From NCBI RefSeq assembly GCF_003258595.1, contig NZ_QHHQ01000003.1, positions 186,001 to 250,000 on the forward strand: DNA of 64,000 nucleotides, read 5' to 3'. Every line of letters starts with the position of its first letter. Position 1 is the first letter of the stretch. Under the pieces are notes generated by a model. It was not told the origin of the DNA. It saw only the letters and a program-made list of their open reading frames with translations, and made no database searches. This document shows, in pieces, positions 25,453 to 34,152 of the stretch. A program made the translations under genes and the position numbers. This DNA is from Acuticoccus sediminis. GTDB lineage: Bacteria > Pseudomonadota > Alphaproteobacteria > Rhizobiales > Amorphaceae.

Positions 25453-27543
25453 TCAGCAGCCGTCCTCCTGACGGGTGGCGACGCCCGGGCAGACGTCCGC
25501 CTCGTCGACCGGGGTCGAGACCCCCGCGTCGTGCAGGAAGTTGCGCAGCAGATAGCGGCGACCGAAGCTCTGGCCGCCGGCGGAGACGACCGTCTCGGTC
25601 ATCGCCGGCAGGTCGCCCTCCGCGATCGGCGGCGAATTGTAGCCGAGGTCCTGGTAGTCGAACGTCGTGTTGAGGTCGATGCCGAGGCCGGTCGTCTCGC
25701 GGTGGTAGTCGATCAGGCCGAGGAGCACCTCGCCGACGATGGTGGCGCCGACCGGGCCGAGCGTCGCGCCACCCATCCTCGCCCCGCCTCCGCCGCGGGC
25801 CGACTCGCGCTGCGCGCCGGCGGTGAGGGCGACCGTGTCGGGAAGGCCCATCATGCCGATGTCCGCGGCGCTCGCCGTGGCGCCGCCAGCCGATTCGCGG
25901 CGCACGTTGCTGTCGAACGACGCGCCGTACTCGGACGCCTCCTGCAGCACGTAGTACCAGAGCGGGGTGACGTTGATCGCCAGCGACTCTTTGGTCACGT
26001 CGTCGGCGGGGAGGATGTAGTCCGCAGCGCTGCGTCCGCCGGGGTAGATCGTGCCGAGGACGCCGCGCTCCTCCAGCTTCGCCAGGATGACCTGGGCGAG
26101 CGTCTGGCCGGCGGGCAGCAGGTAGGTGCGGCCGCGGCTGAGGTTGCGGGCGGCGAGGTTGCCCTGCCCGCCCGCGCCGACGATCCCGGCCGCCACGAGC
26201 TGCGACAGCGGGTTGGCGAGGAGCGGGTCGATGCGCCGGGCGCGGGTCACGATCGAGGGCGAGCCGTGGATCGGCGCGAGACGGTTCCAGTCGATCGCGA
26301 GCGAGCCCTGGTCGGTCCGCGTCGGGGTGAAGCCGCGCGGGGTCAGGACGTTCGGGTCGGACTGCCCGCCGCCGAAGATGTCGGCGATGACCTCGCCGTT
26401 GTTGCCGGCGCGGATCGTCAGGCGACCCGGCACCATGGAGTGCATGAAGCGGTAGCCCGCCGCCGCGAACTCCAGCGGGATGAACGGCTCGACGGTCGTC
26501 CCGTCGAGGTTGCGGAAGCCGTTGGGGAAGTAGAAGTCCCGCCCGTTCTCCAGGATGTCCTGGGTGCGGCGGATGCCGATGAGGCGCGGGATGAAGTCCT
26601 CCGCGAGCATGCGGTGATAGTGGTGGATCGTCGCCTCGCGCGCCTCGTCGAGGATTTCGGAGACAAGGCCGTTCTCCTCGGCGATCTCGAGGACGAGCTG
26701 GCGGTCGACCTGCGTTCCGGTCGATTCGCGCCGCGGCCCGGACTCGTTGATCGAGGACGCGACGAGCTGGGCGAGGCTGCCGCCGGGGGCGGTGCCGTAT
26801 TGTCCGACAGGGCGGCCGGTCGACTCGTAGGCGGACTCGCCGCCGCCGTTGCCGCCGGCGCGCGCGACGAGCTGGCGCGCCTCCTCGGCCCGCTCCTCGA
26901 GGATGCGGTCCACCATCCTGTTGTGGAAGGCGATGAAGGCCTGCTGCACGTTGGAGATGACGAAGTTCTCGTCGTTGCGCGGATCGCCGATCACCGCGAC
27001 CGGGTTGCCGGGGCGGGGCGCGCGCAGGAGGTCGTGACGGCGGCGGGCGTCGTCGCCGTAGACGGTGATCGCGCCGACGCGCAGGTACGGCCCGTTGTAG
27101 AGGAAGGGCGTGCGCTCCGGTCCGCCGCCATAGACGCAGTCGAGGTCGAGGTCGGCGGTGCGGGCGTTCTGGAAGTCACGATCCGGGGCCAGCGCGTTGA
27201 AGCTGGTGACGGTGTCGAACGTGATGTCGTGGTCGACGAACTGGCCGAGGAAGACGTAGGCGGCCGGAAGGTCGGAGGGATCCTCGTTGGCTTCGGCCTC
27301 GGTGAACATCCGGTTCGCGAGGCGCACGAGGTCGTAACGGGGGCTCGGATGCGGCAGGAGGCCGTCGGGTGCCCCGGGGTTGCGCACGGCAAAGATGCGG
27401 CCGAAGCCGCCCAAATTGACGTTGACCCCCGCCCGGCTCATGGCCGCGGGGGACGGATAATCCGGGTTGGCATGACTGCCGCCGGCGAGGGCCGAGGCAT
27501 TCAAGGCCAGTAATGCGACTGTGCTCAAAAGGGCTTTTTTCAT
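25453..27543 (-). CDS. Secreted animal-type haem peroxidase
   Basis: A 696-residue member of the animal haem peroxidase (peroxidase-cyclooxygenase) superfamily. A signal peptide is clear (MKKALLSTVALLALNASALA). The distal site is FLGQFVDHDITFD (Gln, Asp, His about 105), the helix RNDENFVISNVQQAFIAFHNRM follows near 190-210, and the proximal His is in AAAGYRFMHSMVP (about 368). Two inserts are unusual: about residues 227-277 and about 545-590, both Gly/Ser-rich and each carrying an RES(T/A) motif. The protein likely oxidises halides or phenolic substrates outside the cytoplasm. ATG 27543 is chosen because it starts the signal peptide; upstream frame to 27645 lacks one. Confidence 0.87.
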   Translation of the reverse strand: MKKALLSTVALLALNASALAGGSHANPDYPSPAAMSRAGVNVNLGGFGRIFAVRNPGAPDGLLPHPSPRYDLVRLANRMFTEAEANEDPSDLPAAYVFLGQFVDHDITFDTVTSFNALAPDRDFQNARTADLDLDCVYGGGPERTPFLYNGPYLRVGAITVYGDDARRRHDLLRAPRPGNPVAVIGDPRNDENFVISNVQQAFIAFHNRMVDRILEERAEEARQLVARAGGNGGGESAYESTGRPVGQYGTAPGGSLAQLVASSINESGPRRESTGTQVDRQLVLEIAEENGLVSEILDEAREATIHHYHRMLAEDFIPRLIGIRRTQDILENGRDFYFPNGFRNLDGTTVEPFIPLEFAAAGYRFMHSMVPGRLTIRAGNNGEVIADIFGGGQSDPNVLTPRGFTPTRTDQGSLAIDWNRLAPIHGSPSIVTRARRIDPLLANPLSQLVAAGIVGAGGQGNLAARNLSRGRTYLLPAGQTLAQVILAKLEERGVLGTIYPGGRSAADYILPADDVTKESLAINVTPLWYYVLQEASEYGASFDSNVRRESAGGATASAADIGMMGLPDTVALTAGAQRESARGGGGARMGGATLGPVGATIVGEVLLGLIDYHRETTGLGIDLNTTFDYQDLGYNSPPIAEGDLPAMTETVVSAGGQSFGRRYLLRNFLHDAGVSTPVDEADVCPGVATRQEDGC

Positions 27544-27673
27544 CGGCCCGCCTTTCCCTAAATACGATGCGCGCAACGTCGGCGCGAGTATCGTGCATAA
27601 TGCTCGTATTCCGGGACGGATTTGTGAAGCCTCCTGGGCCAGCACGTTAAGTCAAAGTCGCGTGTTTACGGTG

Positions 27674-28864
27674 TCACCGCGTGAGCATGTCCTGCAACGT
27701 CAGGGCGATTGCTGTCGTCGCCTTTTCGAGATCGTCGAGGGAAACGCTCTCGTCGCCGGTAAAATCGACCCCCTCCCCGACGATCGGCGGGCCGACGCCG
27801 TAGAGCACGGTCGGGATTCCGGCGAGCGCGTAGTGGCGCGCACCGCTGACGACGGGGGCGGAGACGATCGGCACGCGCTGGCCCATCGCCGCCGTGGCGT
27901 GGCGGGCGACGGTCTCGGCGAACGCCTCGGTCTCCGGTGTCGGGGCGACGGGCTCGGCGAGAAGCAGGCGGCGGCACTCGAGCTCCACCGACGGGAACAC
28001 GTGGGCCTCCTCGATGGCGGCGATCAGGCCGGCCTCGACCGCCTCGGCGTCCTCGCCGGCGGCGATGCGTCGGTCGACGGTGAAGCGCACGCGGTCCGGC
28101 ACGACGTTGATGCCGCGCCCGCCCTCGATGAGGCCCACCGTGAGCGGTTGCCCGGGCGTCTCGCGCAGGGTCATCAGCCGGGCGAGGATGGGGACGGCGG
28201 CCTCCAGCGCGTCGCGCCCGTCCTGCGGGCGGGAGGCGTGGGCCTGGATCCCGCGCAGCAGCACCTCGAGATGCAGGACGCCCTCCTGGCCGGTGATCAC
28301 CTGGTAGGCCGTGCCCGCGCCGATCACGGCGTCGGGCTTGGTGAGGTCCTGGCCCAGCAGGAAGGCCGGGCCGAGGAAGCCGCCGGTCTCCTCGTCGCTG
28401 GTGATGTGGAGCTCGACGCTCCCCGACAGGCCGTCGAGGCGCTCCAGCGCGGCGAGGGCGAAGACGTAGGCGGCGATGTCCGCCTTGGAGTCGCGCGCGC
28501 CGCGGCCATGCAGAAGGCCGTCCTTCACCTCGGCGCCGAACGGCTCGTGGTGCCAGCCGTTGCCGACCGGGAGCGTGTCGATCGGCGCGGCGAGGGCGAC
28601 CGTCGGCCCCGCGCCGAAGGCGCGGCGCACGACGAGGTTGGTGATGTCCGCGCGGCCGTAGTTGCGCGCGAACGGGTTCGGCACGGGGTGCCGCTCCACC
28701 TCCCAGCCGCGGGTCTCGAGCGTGGCCGCCAGCCACTCCACCGCCTCCGCGGTGTCGCCCGGCGGGTTTTCCGTCGGCATGCGGACCAGGGTCTGCAGGA
28801 AGTCGACGGCGTCCGCATGGCTGTCGGACACGGCGGCCTGGATCGCGTCCGCGGGGGCGGTCAT
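27674..28864 (-). CDS. M20 family peptidase/deacylase homologue with altered metal site
   Basis: A 396-residue protein of the M20 (ArgE/DapE/carboxypeptidase G2) family. It keeps GRGARDSKAD (bridging Asp), SDEETGG (catalytic Glu and adjacent ligand), the dimerisation-domain His in RGIQAHASRP and ARHYALAGIPTVLYG. However, three expected ligands are changed: the His of the GHxD motif is Pro (VALAAPIDTLPVG), the Glu/Asp of the GEPT-like motif is Ala (VIGAGTAYQV), and the C-terminal His (usually AHxxDEYV) is Asp (GVDFTGDESV). It may be inactive, metal-free or use another site. ATG 28864 lies 5 bases after the quinone oxidoreductase stop, so the two genes are an operon. Confidence 0.85.
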   Translation of the reverse strand: MTAPADAIQAAVSDSHADAVDFLQTLVRMPTENPPGDTAEAVEWLAATLETRGWEVERHPVPNPFARNYGRADITNLVVRRAFGAGPTVALAAPIDTLPVGNGWHHEPFGAEVKDGLLHGRGARDSKADIAAYVFALAALERLDGLSGSVELHITSDEETGGFLGPAFLLGQDLTKPDAVIGAGTAYQVITGQEGVLHLEVLLRGIQAHASRPQDGRDALEAAVPILARLMTLRETPGQPLTVGLIEGGRGINVVPDRVRFTVDRRIAAGEDAEAVEAGLIAAIEEAHVFPSVELECRRLLLAEPVAPTPETEAFAETVARHATAAMGQRVPIVSAPVVSGARHYALAGIPTVLYGVGPPIVGEGVDFTGDESVSLDDLEKATTAIALTLQDMLTR

Positions 28865-28869
28865 GGTAC

Positions 28870-29847
28870 TCACGGTATGAGGACGGTCGACCCGGTCGTG
28901 CGACGTCCCTCCAGCGCGCGATGGGCCTCGGCCGCGTCCTTGAGGGCGAACGTCCTCTCGACCGGGATCTTCACCTTGCCGGAGCGCACCATCTCGAAGA
29001 GGTCCGCAGCGTTGGCCTCCAGCCGCTCGCGCGTCGCCACGTAGGTCCCGAGGCCGGGGCGGGTGGCGAACAGCGAGCCGTACTTGGCGAGGTCGGCGAG
29101 GCTGAAGTCCCTCACGACGCCCGACGACTGGCCGAACAGCGCGTAGAGACCGAGCGGCCGCAGGCACTGGAGCGAGCCCGGATAGGTGTCCTTGCCGACC
29201 GAATCGTAGACCACGTCGCAGCCCTTGCCGCCGGTGATCTCCTTCACGCGGGCGACGAAGTCCTCCTCGTTGTAGTTGATCACGTGGGTGTAGCCGTTCG
29301 CCCTGGCGATCTCGGCCTTTTCCGCCGAGCCGACGGTGCCGATGGTGGTGGCGCCGATGGCTTTCGCCCACTGCCCCGCGATCGACCCGACGCCGCCGGC
29401 GGCGGCGTGGAAGAGCAGCGTCGTCTCCGGCGTCACCTTGTGGGTCTCGCACAGGAGATAGCGGGCGGTCATGCCCTTCAGCATCATCGCCGCCGCGGTC
29501 CTGTCGTCGACCCCGTCCGGGATCTTCAGCGCCGCCGAGGCGGCGAGGCTGCGCCGCTCGGTGTAGGAGCCGAGGGCGAAACCGTAGGCGATGCGGTCAC
29601 CGACCGAAAATCCCTCGACGCCGGGGCCGACCTCCTCCACAACGCCTGCAGCTTCGCTGCCGACGATCAGCGGGTAGCCCGTGGGCGACTTGTAGAGGCC
29701 GGTGCGAAAGTAGGTGTCGATGAAGTTGAGGCCGATGGCGGTGTGACGCACAACGAGTTCGCCCTCCCCGGCCACCGGGTCGTCGATCGGTCGCCATTGG
29801 AGAACGTCGGGGTCGCCGGGTTCATCCAACACGATGGCGTGCGTCAT
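28870..29847 (-). CDS. qor: Quinone oxidoreductase (zinc-independent MDR family)
   Basis: A 325-residue NADPH:quinone oxidoreductase of the medium-chain dehydrogenase/reductase superfamily. Features are GLNFIDTYFRTGLY near residue 48, the substrate/cofactor region GSEAAGVVEEVG, the NADPH-binding Rossmann motif FHAAAGGVGSIAGQWAKAIGA (about 145-165) and DVVYDSVGKDTY. No zinc-binding cysteines. ATG 29847 has GGAGAGGAAAG upstream. It leads a two-gene unit with the M20 homologue and is divergent from the UbiH-like gene (68 bases apart). The exact quinone or enone substrate is unknown. Confidence 0.92.
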   Translation of the reverse strand: MTHAIVLDEPGDPDVLQWRPIDDPVAGEGELVVRHTAIGLNFIDTYFRTGLYKSPTGYPLIVGSEAAGVVEEVGPGVEGFSVGDRIAYGFALGSYTERRSLAASAALKIPDGVDDRTAAAMMLKGMTARYLLCETHKVTPETTLLFHAAAGGVGSIAGQWAKAIGATTIGTVGSAEKAEIARANGYTHVINYNEEDFVARVKEITGGKGCDVVYDSVGKDTYPGSLQCLRPLGLYALFGQSSGVVRDFSLADLAKYGSLFATRPGLGTYVATRERLEANAADLFEMVRSGKVKIPVERTFALKDAAEAHRALEGRRTTGSTVLIP

Positions 29848-29914
29848 CTTTCCTCTCCGAAGTTCTGGCGGGAACGTTAGATACACGATTGCCGCCAATC
29901 AAGGACGTCAAACC

Positions 29915-31096
29915 ATGGACAGCGCCACGCCCGCTCCCCTCTCCAACGCGAGCCTGACCGTCGACGTCGCGGTCGTGGGCGGCGGCCCCGCGGGGGCGCT
30001 CGCGGCGATCGTCGTGGCGGATGCAGGATTTAAGGTCGCGCTCGTCGCGCCCGACCGGGGCCGCGACCCGCGCACGTCGGCCCTGTTCATGCCGTCGATC
30101 GAGCTTCTGGAGGAACATGGGGTCTGGTCCGATCTCGTCGAGGACGCGGCGCCGCTCCACACGATTCGCATCATCGACCAGACCGGTCACCTCCCCCGCG
30201 CGCCCGAGGTGGCGTTCGACGCGCAGGAGATCGGCCCGCACCCGTTCGGCTACAACATCACCAACGACGCCCTGAACGCCGCCCTCTCGGCGCGGCTCGC
30301 AGCGCTCGGCGTGCCGCGGGTCGATGCGCTGGCCGACCACATCGCCGGCACGGACGGCCCGGTCGTGACGATCACCGCGGGCGCCCACACCGTCGAGGCG
30401 GGCCTGGTGGTCGCGGCCGACGGGGCCGAATCGTTCGTGCGGGAGGCGGCCGGACTGTCGGTGCGCCGGTGGGCCTACCGGCAGAGCGCCTTCGTGACCA
30501 CGCTGAGCCACGAGCGTCCGCACGGCGGCGTGTCGGTCGAGTTCCACACCCCGGCGGGACCCTTCACGCTGGTGCCGCTCAAGGGGGAGCGCTCGTCGCT
30601 CGTCTGGGTCGCGCGGCCGGAGGAGGCGGAGCGCTGGGCGGCCATGGACCCCGGCCCCCTCGCCCGCGAGATCGAGAAGCGCTGCCATGCCTTCCTCGGC
30701 CACATGGCGATCGACGGACCCCGCGGCGTCATCCCCATGGCGGGGCATGTCGCGCCCCGCATGGGGGCGGGCCGCGTGGTGCTGGTCAGCGAGGCGGGGC
30801 ACCGATTCCCGCCCATCGGCGCGCAGGGGCTGAACCTCGGCTTCCGCGACATCGCCACCCTGCAGACGCTGCTGCGCCACGCCCGGCCCGACCGCGACCT
30901 CGCGGGGATTCCGGAGCGCTACCACATCCGCCGCCGCACCGATGTGAGCCTGCGGACCGCGAGCGTCGACGTGCTCAACCGTTCGCTCCTGACCGGGGCG
31001 TTCGTGCCGAGCACGGCCCGGGCGGTGGCGCTGTCGGCGGCGCGGGGCATCCCGCCGCTGCGCCGCGCGATGATGCGATTCGGCCTCGGCGCCTGA
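29915..31096 (+). CDS. FAD-dependent aromatic-ring/ubiquinone-type hydroxylase (UbiH/UbiF-like)
   Basis: A 393-residue flavoprotein monooxygenase. The N-terminal FAD motif is VDVAVVGGGPAGALAAIVVADAG (GxGxxG, about residues 15-37); the DG motif is VVAADGAESFVREAAGL; the GD-equivalent segment is RVVLVSEAGHRFPPIGAQGLNLGFRDIATL, which is the UbiH signature, although Gly-Asp is replaced by Ser-Glu. In the family such proteins hydroxylate the ubiquinone ring, fitting a neighbouring quinone oxidoreductase gene, but the paralogue type is not fixed. ATG 29915 has AAGGA upstream. It converges on the AEC transporter gene with only 10 bases between stops. Confidence 0.85.
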   Translation: MDSATPAPLSNASLTVDVAVVGGGPAGALAAIVVADAGFKVALVAPDRGRDPRTSALFMPSIELLEEHGVWSDLVEDAAPLHTIRIIDQTGHLPRAPEVAFDAQEIGPHPFGYNITNDALNAALSARLAALGVPRVDALADHIAGTDGPVVTITAGAHTVEAGLVVAADGAESFVREAAGLSVRRWAYRQSAFVTTLSHERPHGGVSVEFHTPAGPFTLVPLKGERSSLVWVARPEEAERWAAMDPGPLAREIEKRCHAFLGHMAIDGPRGVIPMAGHVAPRMGAGRVVLVSEAGHRFPPIGAQGLNLGFRDIATLQTLLRHARPDRDLAGIPERYHIRRRTDVSLRTASVDVLNRSLLTGAFVPSTARAVALSAARGIPPLRRAMMRFGLGA

Positions 31097-31106
31097 CGCC
31101 GCCGCC

Positions 31107-32054
31107 TCAGAGGAGCCCCGAGCGGATCACGTAGAGGACACCCGTGACGGAGAACGCCGCGAGGGTGGTGCCGACGAGGATGGCGTTCGACGCCTCCTCC
31201 CGCCCGACCCCGTACTGCGTGGCGAGGATGAAGACGTTCGTCGCCGTCGGCAGCGCGGCGAGCAGCACCCCGCTCATCAGCCACAGCGGCGGCGCTGCCA
31301 TCGCCGACAGCACCACGTACGCGGCGAGCGGGTGCAGGACGAGCTTGATGATGATGAAGAGCGAGATGTCCTGCACCGAGCGGCTGGACGGCATCGGCTG
31401 AAGCGCCACCGTGACGCCCATGGCGAACAGCGCGCACGGCGCGGCGGCGTTGGTCAGCATGGTGAGCAGCCGGTCGATGCTGGCCGGCGGCTGGTACCTG
31501 AAGAACGCCGCCGTCACCCCGGCGATCACCGCCAGGATGAACGGGTGGGTGAAGACGCGGTGCAGGATCCGCAGCACCTGCTGGACGAACGTGCCCTCGG
31601 AGGAGCCGGCGATCGCCATCATCACGGGGGTCAGCACGAAGAACATCGTGCTTTCGAACGAGAAGATGAGTGCGACCGGTACCGTCGCCGTCGTTCCGAT
31701 CGCCACCAGCGCGAGGCCCGGCCCCAGGTAGCCGTTGTTGGCGTAGCCGCCGATGAGGGCGAGGATCGTCGAGTAGGCGAGGTTCCCGCCGGTGCGAATC
31801 ATCGCGATGGCGAAGCCGATGATCAGCACCACCCACGTCGCCCCGGCGCAGGCGATGACGTAGATGACGTCGCCGAGCTCGTCGACCGGCATCCGCGACA
31901 GGTACTGGAAGAACAGCGCCGGCAGCGCGACGTAGACGATGAAGATGTTCATCCACACGAGGCCGCCGGAGGGCTTCCTGGCGATCCGCCCGACGACGAA
32001 GCCGAGAAGGATCAGGCCGAAGAACGGGATGGTGAGGGAAAGGACCTCGCTCAA
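31107..32054 (-). CDS. AEC family transporter (auxin efflux carrier superfamily)
   Basis: A 315-residue inner-membrane permease of the AEC/MleP-type superfamily, about ten membrane segments in two repeats of five. Characteristic segments are SLTIPFFGLILLGFVVGR, MNIFIVYVALPALFFQYLS, GGYANNGYLGPGLALVAIG and CALFAMGVTVALQPM. Members export or exchange auxin-like or carboxylate compounds; the substrate is not readable here. I prefer TTG 32054, with GGAG six bases upstream and immediately before the conserved segment; an ATG at 32093 would add 13 residues without a ribosome binding site. It is convergent with the UbiH-like gene. Confidence 0.87.
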   Translation of the reverse strand: MSEVLSLTIPFFGLILLGFVVGRIARKPSGGLVWMNIFIVYVALPALFFQYLSRMPVDELGDVIYVIACAGATWVVLIIGFAIAMIRTGGNLAYSTILALIGGYANNGYLGPGLALVAIGTTATVPVALIFSFESTMFFVLTPVMMAIAGSSEGTFVQQVLRILHRVFTHPFILAVIAGVTAAFFRYQPPASIDRLLTMLTNAAAPCALFAMGVTVALQPMPSSRSVQDISLFIIIKLVLHPLAAYVVLSAMAAPPLWLMSGVLLAALPTATNVFILATQYGVGREEASNAILVGTTLAAFSVTGVLYVIRSGLL

Positions 32055-32134
32055 GGAGGACTCCGGAGTGCGGGCGGCGGGCAGACCCAGCATCTAGCGC
32101 ATCATCGGTATACAACGAACCCCGTCAGCGGATT

Positions 32135-32154
32135 GGCGCCCTCCCAAGGGCGCC
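32135..32154. repeat. Perfect hairpin between AEC transporter and acyltransferase genes
   Basis: GGCGCCCT (32135-32142), loop CCCA, AGGGCGCC (32147-32154). Eight perfect base pairs, no T-run. It lies in the 296-base divergent spacer between the two genes. Confidence 0.4.
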
Positions 32155-32350
32155 GCCGGGGGCGACCCCGGCGGGCGAAGCGCCGGCCGGGTGCGACTTT
32201 TGGGCCGTTCCGGGCGGGGACAGCGGTGCGATGGGTTGTGGACAATCGCGCCCGCTCCGGGCATGCCCTTGCCGAGACGAGGAGCGTCAGGCGTCCGTGC
32301 ACTGGCGAGCTGCACTTTCGTGCGGAAAGGACGAGTTCAGGTCCGGATCG

Positions 32351-33280
32351 ATGGCGAAACAACGCGCAAAGCCGCAGCATGTGGCGGAGTATGTCCTGCT
32401 GCGCATCCTCGGCGCGGTGATGCGATACACACCCGTCGAGATCGCCTCCTGGTTCGGCGGCCGGGTGATGGGGGTGGTGATGCCGCTCACCAGCCGGCAC
32501 GCCCGCGCCAAGGAGCACATGGCGCTCGCCATGCCCGAGCTCGGCGAGGCCGACCGCGACCGCATCGCCCGGGCCATGTGGCGCCAGCTCGGCCGCGTGT
32601 TCGGCGAGGCATTTCAGTTAGACAAGATCCTGGCCGACGACCGCCGGATCATCCTCCCGGACGACTTCGACGACCTGATCGAATTGTGCAGGGACGGCTG
32701 CGTGGTGGCGACCGCCCACTACGGCAACTGGGAGGTGGCGGGCGCCGTGGCGCATCGCGGCGGCAAGCAGCTCGCCGGCGTCTACCAGGCGCTGCACAAC
32801 CCCCTCGCCGAGAGGTACCTGCAGCGTCTGCGAGGCCCGGTCTATCCGGCCGGCCTCTTCGCCAAGGGCGGCGACCTCGGGACGCGGCTGATCGGGCTGG
32901 TGCGGCAGGGCGCGGCCGTCGGACTGGTGGCGGACCTGCGGGAGAAACGCGGCGTTCAGGTACAGTTCTTCGGCCAGCCGGCCTTCGCGACGCCCCTCCC
33001 GGCGATGCTGGCGCGCATGTCCGGCCGGCCGCTGGTGGCCGGCGTGGTGCTGCGCGAAGGGGGCGTGAAGTTCCGCACCTTCTGCGAGGTCATCGACGTG
33101 CCGCACACGGACGACCGCGCGGCCGATATCCAGGTCGCGACGCAGCGGATGCACGATGCGTTCGAACGCTGGATTCGTGCCCATCCCGAACAGTGGATGT
33201 GGACGCACCGCAAGTGGGCGCAGTCCAGGGCGCGCCCGCTGGTCCTCAAATCCCTGTCGGAAGCCGACGTCAGGAGTTAA
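32351..33280 (+). CDS. Lauroyl/lysophospholipid acyltransferase (LpxL/HtrB family)
   Basis: A 309-residue membrane-associated acyltransferase of the LpxL/LpxM (HtrB/MsbB) family that adds secondary acyl chains to lipid A or related acceptors. The catalytic HX4(D/E) is TAHYGNWEVAG (about residue 118). Other family segments are the RRIILPDDFDDL region, FAKGGDLGTRLIGLVRQG and the C-terminal HPEQWMWTHRKWAQ, which is strongly typical. An N-terminal amphipathic/hydrophobic segment includes LLRILGAVMRYTPVEIASWFGG. ATG 32351 is chosen because upstream codons encode no family sequence. Which lipid is acylated is not determined. Confidence 0.9.
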   Translation: MAKQRAKPQHVAEYVLLRILGAVMRYTPVEIASWFGGRVMGVVMPLTSRHARAKEHMALAMPELGEADRDRIARAMWRQLGRVFGEAFQLDKILADDRRIILPDDFDDLIELCRDGCVVATAHYGNWEVAGAVAHRGGKQLAGVYQALHNPLAERYLQRLRGPVYPAGLFAKGGDLGTRLIGLVRQGAAVGLVADLREKRGVQVQFFGQPAFATPLPAMLARMSGRPLVAGVVLREGGVKFRTFCEVIDVPHTDDRAADIQVATQRMHDAFERWIRAHPEQWMWTHRKWAQSRARPLVLKSLSEADVRS

Positions 33281-33468
33281 CCGTTTGGGGATGCATACGA
33301 ACGTTGTGTGACGAATCGTGAGCACCGCGCTCTTGCACGCCCCATTTCCTGCGGGTACCCGTAGTCTCCTGCGTGCGTCGGCTGGCCGATGGCTGTGCGC
33401 AATTTGCACGGCCAGTTGGTATGAGCGTTGCTCTCGATGGCAGTGGAGCGCGCTCGGCCGCTCGTGCT

Positions 33469-33517
33469 CCGAGGGAACCTTGGGCGCATCCGCTGCGTAA
33501 AATCTGGGTTCCCTCGG
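33469..33517. promoter_or_regulatory. Long-spaced inverted repeat in hspQ upstream region
   Basis: CCGAGGGAACC at 33469-33479 and GGTTCCCTCGG at 33507-33517 are perfect 11-bp arms with a 27-base spacer. In RNA this forms a stable stem enclosing a loop; in DNA it could be an operator. It lies 104 bases upstream of the hspQ ATG. The function is unknown. Confidence 0.45.
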
Positions 33518-33543
33518 TGAACCTAACGCGCGGACCTTGCGTG

Positions 33544-33560
33544 ACGCTGACGCGCAGCGT
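33544..33560. repeat. Small hairpin ACGCTG-N5-CAGCGT
   Basis: ACGCTG (33544-33549) and CAGCGT (33555-33560) around ACGCG, directly after the larger inverted repeat and about 60 bases upstream of hspQ. Followed by TTGAGC, too short for a terminator T-run. Confidence 0.3.
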
Positions 33561-33621
33561 TTGAGCCGACGGTCGTAGTGCCCGGAGTTGGACCGAGGAT
33601 GGTTGTGATGCGAGCTTGGCA

Positions 33622-33951
33622 ATGAACAAAGTTCGGACGGCAAAGTTTCAGCTGGGTCAGGTGGTCCGTCACCGCGTGTTCTCGTTCCGGGGCGTGATCT
33701 TCGACGTCGACCCGACATTTTCCAATACCGAGGAGTGGTGGGAAGCGATCCCGGAGGATATCCGGCCCCGTCGCGACCAGCCATTCTACCACCTCTTCGC
33801 CGAGAACGACGAGACGGAGTACATCGCCTACGTGTCCGAGCAGAACCTCCTGCCCGACGACACCGGCGAGCCCGTCCGCCATCCGCAGGTGAGCGACATG
33901 TTCGAGCGCCGCGACGGCAACTACTGCGCAAGGCTCGATCAGTTCCACTGA
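33622..33951 (+). CDS. hspQ: Heat shock protein HspQ (YccV family)
   Basis: A 109-residue protein of the HspQ/YccV hemimethylated-DNA-binding domain family. The signature is FQLGQVVRHRVFSFRGVIFDVDP near the N-terminus and RRDQPFYHLFAENDETEYIAYVSEQNL in the middle, with the C-terminal QVSDMFERRDGNYCAR. In E. coli HspQ binds hemimethylated oriC DNA, affects DnaA stability and stimulates Lon. ATG 33622 is used; a TTG two codons upstream is unnecessary. The stand-alone gene has a long structured upstream region. Confidence 0.93.
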   Translation: MNKVRTAKFQLGQVVRHRVFSFRGVIFDVDPTFSNTEEWWEAIPEDIRPRRDQPFYHLFAENDETEYIAYVSEQNLLPDDTGEPVRHPQVSDMFERRDGNYCARLDQFH

Positions 33952-34152
33952 TCGGCCGCCCTCCCCGCTCAGGTCCGCGTTCGACCCGAACCGCCCGACC
34001 CGAGCGCATCGGGACCGATGACCACCCCGCGGCGGGATGCGCACCATCCCGACGGCCGGGTCGGTCACTCCGCTGGCAGCGGCGGCTCCCCGCACCATGC
34101 ATGACCTCGCGCGTCCCCTCCCCGGCCTGCAGCGCCCGGTTTGGGGCCGGTG

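Larger units (their letters stand above)
33281..33621. other. 341-base region upstream of hspQ
   Basis: No gene is visible. It contains two inverted repeats (annotated separately at 33469-33517 and 33544-33560). It presumably carries the hspQ promoter and leader; no convincing heat-shock sigma-32 consensus (CTTGAA with CCCCAT-type box) could be identified by eye. Confidence 0.5.
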
